Below are positions 27,211-27,227 of a DNA stretch of 27,227 nucleotides, one piece after another. Made by a program: the position numbers and the translations under genes. Under the pieces are notes generated by a model. That model was not told the origin of the DNA. It was given only the letters and a program-made list of their open reading frames with translations, and ran no database searches. This DNA comes from Planctomycetota bacterium. Lineage in GTDB: Bacteria; Planctomycetota; Brocadiia; JAJRTI01. The stretch lies in assembly GCA_024278415.1 (NCBI GenBank), contig JAJRTI010000116.1, positions 1-27,227 on the forward strand, given 5' to 3'. Every line of letters begins with the position of its first letter. The stretch's first letter is position 1.

Positions 27211-27227
27211 GGCCTTCGTTCAACTCA

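Overview
This window is a GC-rich bacterial chromosome segment (the rRNA genes are visibly lower in GC). The 16S gene has the signature following the conserved 338 site that I associate with the Planctomycetes-Verrucomicrobia-Lentisphaerae (PVC) group: GCTGCAGTCGAGAATCATTC. Other traits point the same way: a spore-photoproduct-lyase-like enzyme outside an obvious sporulation context, a secreted SUMF1-type protein, and many hairpin repeats in long non-coding gaps. I cannot place it further by reading; a deep PVC or neighbouring candidate phylum is the best guess.

Layout. 1-598: non-coding leader with a long perfect inverted repeat, a candidate promoter and a REP-like hairpin array. 599-2125: B12-binding-type radical SAM protein. 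2387-4123 (minus): terminator and a BrkB/YihY-type membrane protein with a C-terminal winged-helix-like extension, divergent from 4404-6350: ScpA kleisin with a very long Pro-rich repeat tail. 6558-10163 (plus): SPL-like radical SAM enzyme, family 2 glycosyltransferase with two C-terminal membrane segments, and an MFS transporter overlapping it by GTGA. 10164-11846 and 12918-14191: two gene-poor gaps packed with palindromes and two candidate mobile units bounded by inverted TTTACCCACAT repeats. They flank an APH-fold phosphotransferase (11847-12917). 14192-15379: membrane-anchored SGNH hydrolase. 15498-17540 (minus): two tandem paralogues, each a PilZ domain joined to a peptidase-S24/LexA-like C-terminal domain that lacks an intact Ser/Lys dyad. 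17648-19554 (plus): HpcH/HpaI-type aldolase followed by a conserved protein I do not recognise. 19672-25553: complete rRNA operon (two promoters, boxA, 16S, tRNA-Ile, tRNA-Ala, boxA, 23S, 5S, terminator). 25666-27210 (minus): exported SUMF1/FGE-like protein convergent with the rRNA operon.

The genes do not form one pathway. The clearest functional pairs are glycosyltransferase/MFS (overlap), aldolase/unknown protein (17-nt gap, strong ribosome-binding site) and the PilZ-S24 tandem pair. The best candidate for something undescribed is the PilZ-S24-like tandem. Next come the ScpA tail, which carries three copies of an AAGxGRxLF motif and a Trp-rich end, and the TTTACCCACAT-bounded repeat units.
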